Source of the DNA: Setoptus koraiensis
Taxonomy: Eukaryota > Arthropoda
Assembly: GCA_048013815.1 (NCBI GenBank)
Contig: CM106586.1
Span: forward strand, 18,724,001-18,788,000
Direction of reading: 5' to 3'
DNA: 64,000 bases
Part shown: in pieces, positions 1-11,935 of the stretch
How positions within the stretch are numbered: the stretch's first letter is position 1
Layout of the letters: each line of letters opens with the position of its first letter
Notes under the pieces: model-generated
What the model saw: the letters and a program-made list of their open reading frames with translations, nothing else
Told to the model about the DNA's origin: nothing
The model's database searches: none
Position numbers and translations under genes: made by a program

Positions 1-3000
1 TTTTTAAAGAAAAGTTACATATCAATTCGTGTAAGTTACTCGGTGGCACTCTCATGTCTATGGGGTTCTTATGTGCCGCCAACAAACTTGTCATCCCTAT
101 TAATGTGTGCGAAAGAGAGCCATCAGTTTGCAAACAAGTAAGTCGATTCGACAGATAAACTAACCGTCTTTTTCTCAGAGCCGAATTTAGTTCAACTACT
201 TGTCGAGCTATTTTATGACATTGCACTGCGCCTGCAATCATTCCCTTTGGAATGAAAGTAAGTAGCGGAAGATTAGCATATTGTGCTCTATTTTTGCATG
301 GAGGTTCCCTCGCCATGGCTGCTGCTAAATCAATTTGAAACCAATGGCTCCTAGTCAATTGACAGAGCGCACTGTCTACTGGCTTAGATTGGTTGTGATG
401 CAGCATGACGGTTTTCGTTAGCGATAAGCTCAATCAAATTACCAAAGAATCGCCGTGAGGATAGTTGTGAAAAAGATGCGATTGGCCTCTTTTATTTTAT
501 GCTACTTCTTGAGTAGTGAGTCGTTGGATGGAGTCATTTTAACACACATGGTTGAATAGTAATAATAGTCTATAAAGACGTTGGCATTTTGAGAATGGTC
601 CAAGGAGCGAATAAGAAAAAGTCGTTCGCTCGTCGTCCGATGCGCCGACAAGTGGACAAATCGCGACAATCAGCTTGAAACAAACAACAATACTAATCAA
701 CTATGCACATCGATGAGTGAGTGTCGTCGATAAATATTCACGTGGTCTCATGTAATTTAGTATTTGTCGTCTCAAGTGGAATCATTTACTGGAGAGTGGC
801 CGACACAAGAGTAAACAGAAAGGCTCTTCTTCACCGCCGGCCCCGGCCCCGTCCACTCAATTTCCATTCCATGAGCCGAGACCATTCGCTAGAGTGACCA
901 GCAGCAAAATAACTGAGCCGAGCTACTTCGTCACAACGGGCAATAGCATTGGTAGGGAGGAGTTACAACGACAACGACAACGATGACGATATTAGATTAG
1001 CGGCTGGCGCACAAACGGCAGCGTTCAACATTGGCGCGGGCGGGGGATAAATTAAATAGAAACGAGCGCACAAATGATCTGAGGTCATTTATTCCCACGA
1101 TAATGTCAAAATAAGAATAAAAGAACCGGTGGTCTCGATATTAACTCGATGTGGCAGAGTAAAGAAAGGCAAGAGCCGGTCACCATTCGTCGCCAATAAC
1201 AAATAGAATAGAGGCCGAGAGGGAGAGAGCGAGAGTGACAGAGAATGCAAAGAAGAAATTGTTTAGCAACATCAAGATAAACACAGCGTAAAGAAGCCAT
1301 TTTACAGTTGCGCGACTCGGATGGCCTTGTTACAACACGAAAAGCTTCGCTCTCAATGTGGGCCGGCCCGAAACAGGGGCCAACACACTCTGACAGTCAC
1401 AACATTTGCCGCATGCGGCATCTATCTATCCGTTTGTATTATTGGGGTATTATTCTTTTTTATTCGCTGTCTTTCCAGCGAAGGAAAGCAACTCTAAAGT
1501 GAGCACAGCAAATCCGCGCGCGCGATCTAATATACAACGACAAGATTTATATAATATGTCTGATGCGGCGGCCGGCACGGCGGCAAGCTCGATCATCCGC
1601 ACAGATAGGCGACTTGCTAATGTCTCGGCGCTCGTCCCGTCAGCGCCCTCCCGCGCGATTCTTTGTTGTCTCGTTGTCTTGTAGTGGGATCAAAAATTAG
1701 AGATACATGCCAGAGATAAATAGTTGGCTCCCTCGGTGTCGTTAAGGAAATTTGGTTAAGCTGGTAGTTGCAGTTGCACATAATGCTGTTGTTTCAGTTT
1801 TTATAAAATAACAACAACAACAACAACAACTAAAACAACCGGTTGGGCCCCAATTGCGAGCAACTGCACACAACTGTCACGAGGTAGCGCAATTATAAAA
1901 GCTATAAAGTCTAGATTGGTGGCCTTCACATTTTGTGACTGCACTAGTGAAAAATGACATCATAAATGGGATGAATGAGAGATTAGAACAACAAACATGT
2001 TGGCTCTAAATCATCAGTTGTGGTGGCAGCCATAAATATGCCACTTGGCGAGACTTGACTTGTCGCTGGCGCGTTCAACGAGATAGACCGACGCAGAGGG
2101 AGAAAGAGCGAGGGAGAGGGAGAAAGAGCGAGGGAGCAAGAGAGGCGCTGTTATGCGAAAACAAACATTATGTAACGGTAGATGTATAAACACAAATTTC
2201 TGTACTACTGCTGTGTCAGGCAATTCTACTAGTGTTAACTTATACACGTGCAGCGAACCTTTTATGCTAATGAGTACACCTATCTTGGCTGTGACGGCAA
2301 AATTGCAGCCACCAATATAATTGGTACAACACTAAAAATTATGAATGACGCAACTGGACGACTGGCATACATCCACTTAATCAGTTTAGTTAGACCCCTG
2401 AATCGCATGCTAATAGGTGTAGGAGGCACTGTTTAATGATAACTAGCTAGACGGAATGTCGGAATGGGATGTGCGCTAGGCTGATCGAGTGGACAACAAT
2501 TTTTTTTTGCAGGCCCATTGGGCTATTTGCTGGCAATTTGTATCAGTTTGTGCCAGTGTGTGTGTGGCCTCGGGGGCTTTTCCGATTTCTCAGGAATACC
2601 ATCAACACATGCGCCATGTCACATAATAGAGACATTAGCAATAGAGAATTGCAATAATTCATCTTGGATCGCCATTGTTGGGTGAATATATTGGTCGTTT
2701 TATTTACTCAACGTTTCCAGCTAACCCGGCGCAAACAATTAGATCTGAGTGGCTTCAAAGAAACTTTTGAAAGTTATGCCAATTACTGACAGCCATTATT
2801 GTGCCCGCCACCAAAATAGAAACTCATTAGCATGAGAGCTGGATAAAGCCAGCTAATATACTCCGACAGTTATAACAGTTCAGTTGTGCAACCTTTAATT
2901 AATGCTCTGCAATCCACAGTCGGCCGTTTATTGCGTATGCACTGCCGTCAATTTCTCATGGTCTCACAATGGCTGCTATTCGATGACATCTTACCTTGCC

Positions 3001-3650
3001 GGCTGATCAGCCGGCATCACCTCATCAATGGAGACTGTCTGGGATCTCTTGTCGGTCAGACGATCGGGCTTAGTTTTGCAACAATATTTATAGAGAGAAT
3101 GTACACACAGCCATGTTTGTGGCACAAGGGACCCGCTTACCATTTGTATTTTTTGCCGCAATTCTGTGTCAGTTATGCATCTTCTTGTGGACTCACAATT
3201 GTAATTTGCATGTTACCAAGTTTGGTTTGTTCAGTTGGGATCGTAAAAGTTTCGAGAATGGAGACGCCAAGTTAATTGGTGTTTTAGGGTCCAACCAAAA
3301 CCCGTTTGTTCAGGCGAAAATGATATGGTCGAGCCACCGGGCCCCTCTGCAATGGCTGGCGCGCCGCCTTGAGGCCAGAGAAGAAAACAAATTTTTGAAA
3401 CTATTGTGGCAACCAGTAGCGTCTCTCATGCACCAACCGACGGCATTTTGTTTGTTGACGCGCAAGCGCAACAATAACGTTTCTGAAAACGTGCTCTCTC
3501 TACATTCCACTCTATTGCATTCCACTGGTGAATATTGGGCAAAAACTGGTACTGGTAATATTGCGACCACCGATGATGGCCCCTAATTAATCGCATCTAA
3601 TTAAATTGAGACAGTTATTTACATTAGTTAACAACGATCGGCATAATTAT
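1..3650. other. Non-coding or unassigned left flank
   Basis: No gene is supported here. The longest ATG-started frame is 3113-3586 (157 codons, plus strand). It has no recognisable motif, and overlapping frames on both strands are also open, so it is probably chance. The stretch holds an (ACA)n run near 1808-1831 and a purine-rich GAGGGAGAAAGAGC repeat at about 2097-2140. Confidence 0.5.
3113..3586 (+). CDS. Doubtful 157-aa open reading frame
   Basis: This frame opens with ATG and runs 157 codons to TAA. The first 30 residues include a hydrophobic stretch (LPFVFFAAILCQLCIFLW) that could be a signal anchor. The rest has no motif I recognise. There is no supporting splice or neighbour evidence, and the minus strand is also open over 3310-3570. 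It is recorded only because it is the longest ATG frame in the left flank; chance is the more likely explanation. Confidence 0.12.
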   Translation: MFVAQGTRLPFVFFAAILCQLCIFLWTHNCNLHVTKFGLFSWDRKSFENGDAKLIGVLGSNQNPFVQAKMIWSSHRAPLQWLARRLEAREENKFLKLLWQPVASLMHQPTAFCLLTRKRNNNVSENVLSLHSTLLHSTGEYWAKTGTGNIATTDDGP

Positions 3651-4071
3651 TCAGAATCGGAATCGTTGCTGGCCATCATCACTGGATGGAGTCCCAGAGA
3701 CAATCGACAGTCGGCTAGAGGAGAAACTCACATCAAAACTGGACAGGATCAATCATTTCTCTGCAGATAGAGGAGACTCTTTTGCCCTTGCATCGCCGAG
3801 ATAATTCAGCATCTCGGTGCTTTGTCACACAATAATAAACAGTAATCAAATAAGATGATTGATTGCTACTTAATTGCGCTACTTGCATCATGGGCTCCAT
3901 GAATATCATGGACGATTTTGTCGGGACACATGCCGGCCGCTTACAACAAAAAGAAGCTACTGGACAAATTTTACGAATGGCATTCAAGCAGTTGGAGGGT
4001 GTCACAGCTGAGGCGCCGACACCAGACAATAGACTAGACAGGTTGGACAAGGACAATACTTGCCTGAATAA

Positions 4072-4626
4072 GTCGGATCGAAAAGCAGAATTGACACACT
4101 GGTCCAATCTGCTACAAAGGGAAATGGAGCCAACTTTTGGGACACAGACTTCGAAATACGCAATCCAACAGGCAGAGACAAACCATTTGCCAGAATGTTG
4201 GGTGTTGAATTTCCGTCCGGCACCAGTTACCTTGTTTGTTCAACGAAAAACAATGCTGGTAATAACAAATGTTGCTCAAAAAGCAAACCAGTAGAACAGC
4301 AGACAACTCGGCAGAGTAGATAACAGAATTGTAACGACACTGACAATCGTTGAGCGCTTAACTCACCCGCTCTAGCAACATCATCATCCAAAGATGGACA
4401 GCAACTTTTGAAAAAGAAACGATTAACTCAATTGCAACAAGAGCTAAACAGTCTCTATAAAACCGAACAATCTATTCGCTCGGCAATGGATGCCATTCTA
4501 TCTGCGAAACCAATCAATTACGAGCTCCGATGGCGCAAATGGAAACAGTTGCGGCGGATGCAAGACAAGCAATCCAAAGTTTTGCGAGAATGTGTGACAA
4601 TATTACTCAGCTTGCTCAAGGACTAA
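4072..4626 (+). CDS. Candidate small gene, last two exons (unrecognised)
   Basis: I do not recognise this protein. One plus-strand frame is open from 4072 and reads protein-like (NFWDTDFEIRNPTGRDKPFA, then RMLGVEFPSGTSYLV). A good donor (CTG then GTAATA) follows at 4258/4259 and an acceptor (CTCTAG) ends at 4375. Joining these restores the frame and leads into a 4376-4626 exon. That exon encodes a basic, helical tail (KKKRLTQLQQELNSLYKTEQ, ending LSLLKD before TAA) with coiled-coil character. Upstream exons are unclear. A competing frame from ATG 3890 to 4294 is also open, which weakens the case. The gene would converge on Dok, whose stop lies 179 bp away. Confidence 0.3.
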
Positions 4627-4708
4627 CTGAATTTCAATGTGATGTCGCCATCATTGCGATTCATTACATGACAGACTATGTGTTTTAATTACGATCAACG
4701 TCATAATC

Positions 4709-4714
4709 TTTATT
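4709..4714 (-). terminator. Poly(A) signal for Dok
   Basis: AATAAA on the minus strand lies about 90 nt after the Dok stop codon at 4805. Position and orientation fit a 3'-end signal. Use is inferred. Confidence 0.5.
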
Positions 4715-4804
4715 TGATAACTATTACCTCTCATTACTACTGTCAAGCTGTTACTGACATGAACTACTTCTATCCGTCTATTGAACAATCACATCGATGA
4801 ACTA

Positions 4805-7800
4805 TCATAGGCATGATTCGTATCTCATGCCAAATGGATTTTTTGATATCTTAGCATATTGCACATCATTTATCAGATAGTGACCAGGCAATTTGTTGAT
4901 ATTTGCACCGCTACCATGTATCCGATTTAATTGATTCAATTGATCTGAATAGGACTGTGACGAACCAAAATGCTGGATATTAGATGTTACCGACGATGGC
5001 GAGATAATTCTATCCTTCCGATGGCCGTTATATATTGGTGCCTTTGGCCCTGAATGTGGTATAGCGTCAAAGCTAGAATGTGAATCATCTTTTTTATGTA
5101 ATTTGTTGTTGTGATGGTGGTCTATGATGCCTTGGATATTAGAATCAACGGAATGGGTTGGGCCCGTCATTATTAGTTGACGATTGTGATGAGTTCTCAA
5201 TGGAGCCTCTTTTGTGTTTTCCTGATTACCGTTGAAAATAGGTCTGCAGGTGAGCATATTCAAATGTCTAACATTTGTGTTACTGCTACTACTATCATTG
5301 GAAGATATACTAGCATACGTGTGAATATCTGAGGAATCTCTACCAAAAACGCTTGATGGATGATCGTTCAAGTGATCATGAATACCCTTGTTGTCCAGGT
5401 CGTCAGTATTATCAGCAGACGGACTGATGTTTTGGTCATATTTTCTCATCTTGGCACAATTATCGCTGCGTTGTTGGCCCAGTGCTGATTGATTGACGGT
5501 GACACCCAAACCAGAATCATTGGCACAATTATCACTATTTGTATCGGACAAGGATAAATTATCACACGGGGACAATTCATTTGAATTGTTTGTTAATGTA
5601 ATCGTTTGGTGTGTCCTTTGAATGTCTCCAATATTATTATTGCTGTTATTATTATTATTGCTATTATTATTATTACTATTACTATTGTTGTTATTATTGT
5701 GAGCGCCGCTGGTAGTGAAGGCAAATGTGGCGTGTAATTTAGTTATTTCACTGTAGACCTCTTTGATGAGATTGGTCTCGAAATCGTCGGTGGATGAATA
5801 TGAAGAGTGAGGGTCATCATTGAGTGAGTTTACAGAGGACTTCATAGATTTTATATGATCAACCACTCTGGAAAGATTTCTGCCCGTACCACTAAACATT
5901 CTAGGAAACTGTTCCTGTTGCTGGCTGGAATTGTTTTTGGTTTGCTCTTGCTGCTGCTGCTTCGTCCTGGCATTAGCGCCTTCGCAGTGCAATTGATTGT
6001 GAGATTCAGTTAGATTGATCTGTTTGTTGTGATTGAAATTATCTAAACTATTAGCATTGTTGTTGCCCATACTTTTGGTGGTGTTCTTGTCCGGAGGTGC
6101 CAACGTTAGCTGCAATCTACCGCTATCTTGAACTGACGAACTACTATTTGGCGATACATCAGACGACTGTTTTCCCATTAATCTGTTATCATTATCCGAG
6201 CATCTACTCTGACTAGTTATAGAATCGTCGACACTATCCTCGCCCTGATCATAGCCGCTCTCGTCGGTCAGATCGTCGGAATTGGCCGACGACGAGTTGC
6301 TGCAATTCTGCTTCCGGTTGACTTGCAAAGAATTTGCAACGCTATTACTGGGAATGCCACCTGCCGGCGGTTCCATGCGGCCCAAATGTTTTCTTTCTAG
6401 CGCCTTAAAGAAAGTCTCTTGGCTTTTGTTGATGGCATCGTGCTGTAGATTATCGTGTGGCGTTTTGGCCGGGGGCGCCGCCAGCGCCGCCGAACCCGTC
6501 GGCGACCAAACAATTGGTATCATTGTGGCATTGGTTTCGGTGGACGACGGTTGCAGGTCGCAACTGTTGCCGCTGTTGCTCATGGCCAGCGCGATATGAT
6601 GATGATTGTTAGATTCGCCTCTGTGTTCTGTAATGAGATGACCAGTGGTGGTGGCCATTAAGTTTCGATTGGCCTTCTGATTGATGGACGGTGGTGACAA
6701 TTCTTTGGCTGCATTGCTGTTATCGCTAATAGTTGATCGTTGTGGTTGCTGTTGTTGTTGCTGTTGTTGTTGTTGTTGTTGTTGTGACGCAATTGCGCTG
6801 CTAATTTGATGATTGATAGGATGACTGGGAGCTGTCAGATTGGCTTGGGGTTGCGCTGGCTGCTGCTGCTGGTCAGATTGCAATCTGATTGCGTTCACAA
6901 AATTAACAACGTCCTGATAGATGCTGTGAGCTTTGGGCGTCTGCACTATGAATTGTCCCGGGCCCGAGGTGCATTTTCTGCCCGCCTCAAACATGAAACA
7001 ATTGTCCTTGTCGAAACCGTACCGTCTGATGCACTGGTACGGCCACGACCACAATCCCGAGCTGCTGTTGGCCGCTTGCTGTTGCGGACTCAACTGGAGC
7101 GAGTAATCGTTGAGCAGAGTCAACTCTTGCGGGCCCACAATAAGCTGATAGAAAGTTATGGGGCCCGCGAAAAGTGTCTCACTGTTGTTGTTGTTTCGGC
7201 CGCTTGGCGCCATCTGTTCCGCCGCAGTGTGACTAGTGGTGGCAACGGCTTTGGTCGTTGCGCTGGCCGAAATGTCAGTGTTGCTTGCCTGTTCCACTAA
7301 TTGGCCACTCACCGGAAATGGCGAACCGGAAGCGCTCGCCATTGTTGTTGTTAGTGATGATTTTGACGATATTAGATCATATTGTTGGCATATGTTTGAG
7401 GGCGTTGTCAGCTTGTAACATTTCAATTGACATCTCATAGATAGCTCTGTCTCGATGATCTTGACACGATAATTGTGCTCAGAGGGATTGTCCTCGATGG
7501 AGCAGTACAACATGTTTTCTTCTTCCTCATCCAAAGTGGTGACAATGGCCACCGATTTATTTGGTGCCGACTTGGCGTTGGCGTTGTTGACGGGCAACCG
7601 AAGCTGCTGATTGGTGGCCGCGTTGTTGGTCGCTGTCGCCACCTCTCGGGCCGCCATCAACAATTGACCTCTCACTGTTGGTGTCATAGTTTCAAATTCT
7701 AACAATTTATCTGCACAAAATTTATTATTAGAGCCGGCGCTGTTTGGGTTGGCCGGTTTCAAGAAGGGCGAATCTACGGGCGGTTGCGGCTTCTGGCTTG

Positions 7801-10800
7801 AGGGTCCCATCAGGCTGGGTTGCCTCTGGCGCGGTCTGGTGGGCGGCGGCAACAGAGGCGCCTCGCTCACCATGTGATTGTTGGTGGTTAAATGGGTCAA
7901 TTTGCGATTCTGCAATGACGCATCCGTTGCCATAACAAGGCAAGAGGCGCCCCCGACAGGTGAATTGAGCTGCTGTCTCAGTTGTGAGGTGGCCGATCTG
8001 TTAGCGGCCGTGGCTGCAGCCGCTGCCACAGCCAGCGCCTTTGGTCCGCCACCGATGGCCGAAACGATTTCTTGGCCAACAACAATTGACCTAGAAGTGT
8101 CGTTACAACTGGACTGTTGTTGTTGTTGTTGTTGTTGTTGTTGTCGCATGACACAAGACGACATTGCGTGCATTCGTTGTTGTTGTTGTTCCATTAGTGA
8201 GATCCCGTTAATTATTTGCTTTTGTTTGGCCGCGTTGAGACCCATGTGATGGTCAGTGGGCGCTAGTCTAGTTTTAGTTGTTGCATTGGCAGTAGTTGAA
8301 GTAGTTGTTGTGTTATTAGTGTTGTTGTTAGTTGTTGTAGCCGGCACTGTTGTTGAGTGGCTGCCGGTGGCGTCCGTAGTTTGGCCTTGGCAATTAGTTG
8401 TGCCTGTTGCACTGTTAGGTGGCGTTGGTGTTGTTGTTGGCGATGACACATTAGTGGGCCTGCTCTGATTAAAGGCCACCAATCTGAGACAATTGACCCA
8501 ATCGTTCATGTCTTGATACGATTGTGCCGCAAATAGATGCAAATGTTCCTTGGTTCTCACCTATTGTTGTCAAGTGTAATTATGCCGTCATTTGCGTACG
8601 TTCGTTTGCCATCGTTGATGATCCGTCAGTCCGTTTGTAGGTCCGTTTGCAGGTCCGTTTGTAGGTCCGTTTGTTGGTCAGTCCGTTTGTTGGTCAGCGC
8701 CAGCAGCGGCAATTGGCGGCGTAACGAGACGCACAGATTGAGACACAGATAGTTGGTTATATAATTATATAATGTAATAATATAATGATATTAAGATAAT
8801 GAGAGTTGCCATAGCAGTTGGCCGGAATGGCCGCATTGTGCATGCGGACACTTGCGCGACGAGTAATGAGTGCAATGGGGGCTATAATGTAATCATGATC
8901 ATCGTTCCAACGCCCTCGACGAGCGCCAGCGAGCCGGCCGCTCACTTAGCCGGCTGGCCAGACAGCCAGTTAGCCGATTGGCCAGTTATCCCGTTGGCCA
9001 GTTATCCCGTTGGCCAGTTATCCCGTTGGCCGGCAAGCGAGCCGGCCTGCGAGCCAGCCAGCCTGCGAGCCAGCCAGCGAGCGGCACAAAAGAATAACGA
9101 GATCTCGTTGTGGCGTTATTCTTCTCCGCTGCAATTGAATGGCTCCTTTATATTTTTACGCTCGCCTCTCTGGGCTGTTGCGCGCTGATGATTCCAACTA
9201 AAATTATATGCAAATATAATCGCCGTTCGTCAGACATCGCTCACAAAAGCGGCCGGCAACAAATTTGATGAGCGCTCTTTGTTGATAGTGGCCCGCAAAG
9301 GCAAGCGATAAGAAAGCAAAAATAGACTCAATCATAGGGGATTATTAACATGACGACACACACACACACACACACGGATGAAGGGATAAAATAGATTCCG
9401 AGCGAGACGCTCTTTTTGTTGGTTAGTCACGCATGGCCAAGACAACAAGTTGTCGGTTTCGGCCAGTTCGACTCATTCATAGATTGACTCATTAAAGAGC
9501 CGGACAGCCGGACAGCGGCCCAATTGGTCTTGTGACTCACACAGGCTGTGAGTTAAGCGACAGAAACGAGAATAACATTACATCATCGTTCTCACAACTT
9601 AACAGATTTGCACTGTGTCAATCTGTTAAGTTGTGTCACTACTCGGCCATTTGTATGCTCATCATCGGAATATCCGATGATGAATTCTCTGACAATTCAG
9701 TTCTCAGACGGCGGCTCTTCGTTGCCAAGACACCATGCTATTCGCACCAAGACACTGTTCGCGACGACCAATTTGCCCCATCCTCGGGCCAGGATGACAA
9801 AACAGATGGTGGACACACACACACGCCGTGATTATTCATACAATTGACGGCTAAATAATCAACATCCTGTCCCGTGCGAATCTCTCGATGCGAACATGTC
9901 AGTGCGAGTCTCTCGATGCGAACATCTCTTTGTGCGAATATCTCTCTCGAATCAAGAGTCTTGGTATCGGCGCAACAGCCAGACGGCGAGACAGTGCGTC
10001 GAAGCGGCCATTCATCATCAGTTTATCGTTTATCGCTGTCGACTCTGGCAGACTGCAGCGACCAGACTCCGGCGACCAGACTCCGGCGACTAGACTTTGG
10101 CGACTAGACTCTGGCCACTTGAGTGATAAATACCGGCGACCAGCTGACATGGGCCCACAAAGACACACACACACACACACAAGATGAAAAGGCTGGAGAG
10201 ATGATGAGGCAATTGGCATGAGAGAAACACACATGACGATGAGAATTATTCCAACGGAATCATCGTCATTTCCTAGATCGATGCTGGCTTGGTGAGACGC
10301 GCAACATCTCATTCAATCTTATCTAATCTTATTCAATTGGTATCTTATTGGCGGTTGGGCCGTGGCCGCGGCCGCGGCCGCGCAAGTTTGCGATAGGCAA
10401 CGATTGTTGTTGCTGCTGTCACATTGTATCGCTGTCACATTGTTGCTGAGCCGCATTGCGCTGCGAATCAGCGATAACAACGATACCCGTTTGCCCATAA
10501 TGAGCGCGCAGTAACGGAAGTGAAAAAGTGAAGCCTTGTCAGCCGTGCCAGATAGTTAGCAAATGGTCAAAATTAGACTGTCCGGCAACGAATTGTTTCG
10601 ATCGTGCGCCCCTGATGAGCCACTTGTGACTCGCATTTTGTGAGAACTAACAAGTGCCTGTAACTCACAAGTTGTAACTTACAAGCTGTAACTTACAAGC
10701 TGTGTAACTCATAAGCAAGTGAACCAAAAACTGACTAGAACAAACTCGATCTTGATTACGTAGCGTGGCCATAAAACACACACAAGTTGCCATTGTTACA

Positions 10801-11165
10801 CTTGATCTAGTTGGCGGCGCCACCAGCTCGCTGAAACTAACTGAACCGTAAAACTAATGGCGCCACAACTAATGGCGAGATAATCACAAAATAATAGATA
10901 GTTCGTGCTGGTAATAGCCGTTCATGGTGGCACCAATGGCAGCATATGGCAGCCAGTGGTTATGCCATTACTTTGTATGAGTGCACACATTGCAAATCGA
11001 CAGAGTTGTTTGTATGTGATTGCGAGTGAACAATCTTGCCACACTGATCTTGCCAAACGCCAATTGATATGTGAGCGATCGCAATTCAACTTTCATGCTC
11101 AACTTTCAATCTCGGTCCGATTGCGACAGCCAAAACAACAGCCAAAACAACAACCAACAACAACC

Positions 11166-11240
<75 letters not shown>

Positions 11241-11898
11241 CAATAACAAACAACAACCAATAACAACAAACAACCAACAACAACAACAACAACGCACAAC
11301 AACAAATTGCTCATCGAGGAAGAAGCCAGCCCCAGGCGAGGCCAATGAGCCGGCCGCTGTCATTGGTTATCGGCCGGGGCGATTGGTGTTGGCAAGCTAG
11401 CGGTGCCACGCATCTGCATATTAATTAGCATGGATAAACTGGCAACTTGTTGCACACAATCGTTGCCAGCAATAAACAGCGTTGGCAAACAATCAATGAT
11501 TTGTCATTAATTACGGTCGTCAATGCAATTGTTGTCGTGATCGGTGCCGCTATTCATTTGCCTTGCCAACCAAAGTCTCGTCTAATTGGGATGCGAGACA
11601 AGCATGCGAAACAATGCAGCCGATCAACTGATGCGGTCCCCTGTTCCAGATTGCGTCGCTTTCTCGAGTCGCTTTCTCGAGTCGCGAGTCGCGAGTCGCG
11701 AGTCTCGAGTCGCTCGACGGTCGCCCTGGCGAAGGTCAGTCGATTCGCCGATTTGGAAATTAATGATTACTTTTGGACTTTGCCAATATTACTTTGTATG
11801 GCACGCCAAGCTCGGCGTTACAAGTTTGCCCGACTTGTACTAACGCTCGCAAGTTCACTATGAGACAGGTGCATAATTTGTTTTTGTTTATTATTTAT

Positions 11899-11935
<37 letters not shown>

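Noticed and set aside
11071-11400. Long Thr, Asn, Cys and Val frames around the CAA array
   Set aside because: They are translations of a simple triplet repeat in several frames on both strands; no unique protein sequence or splice signals.
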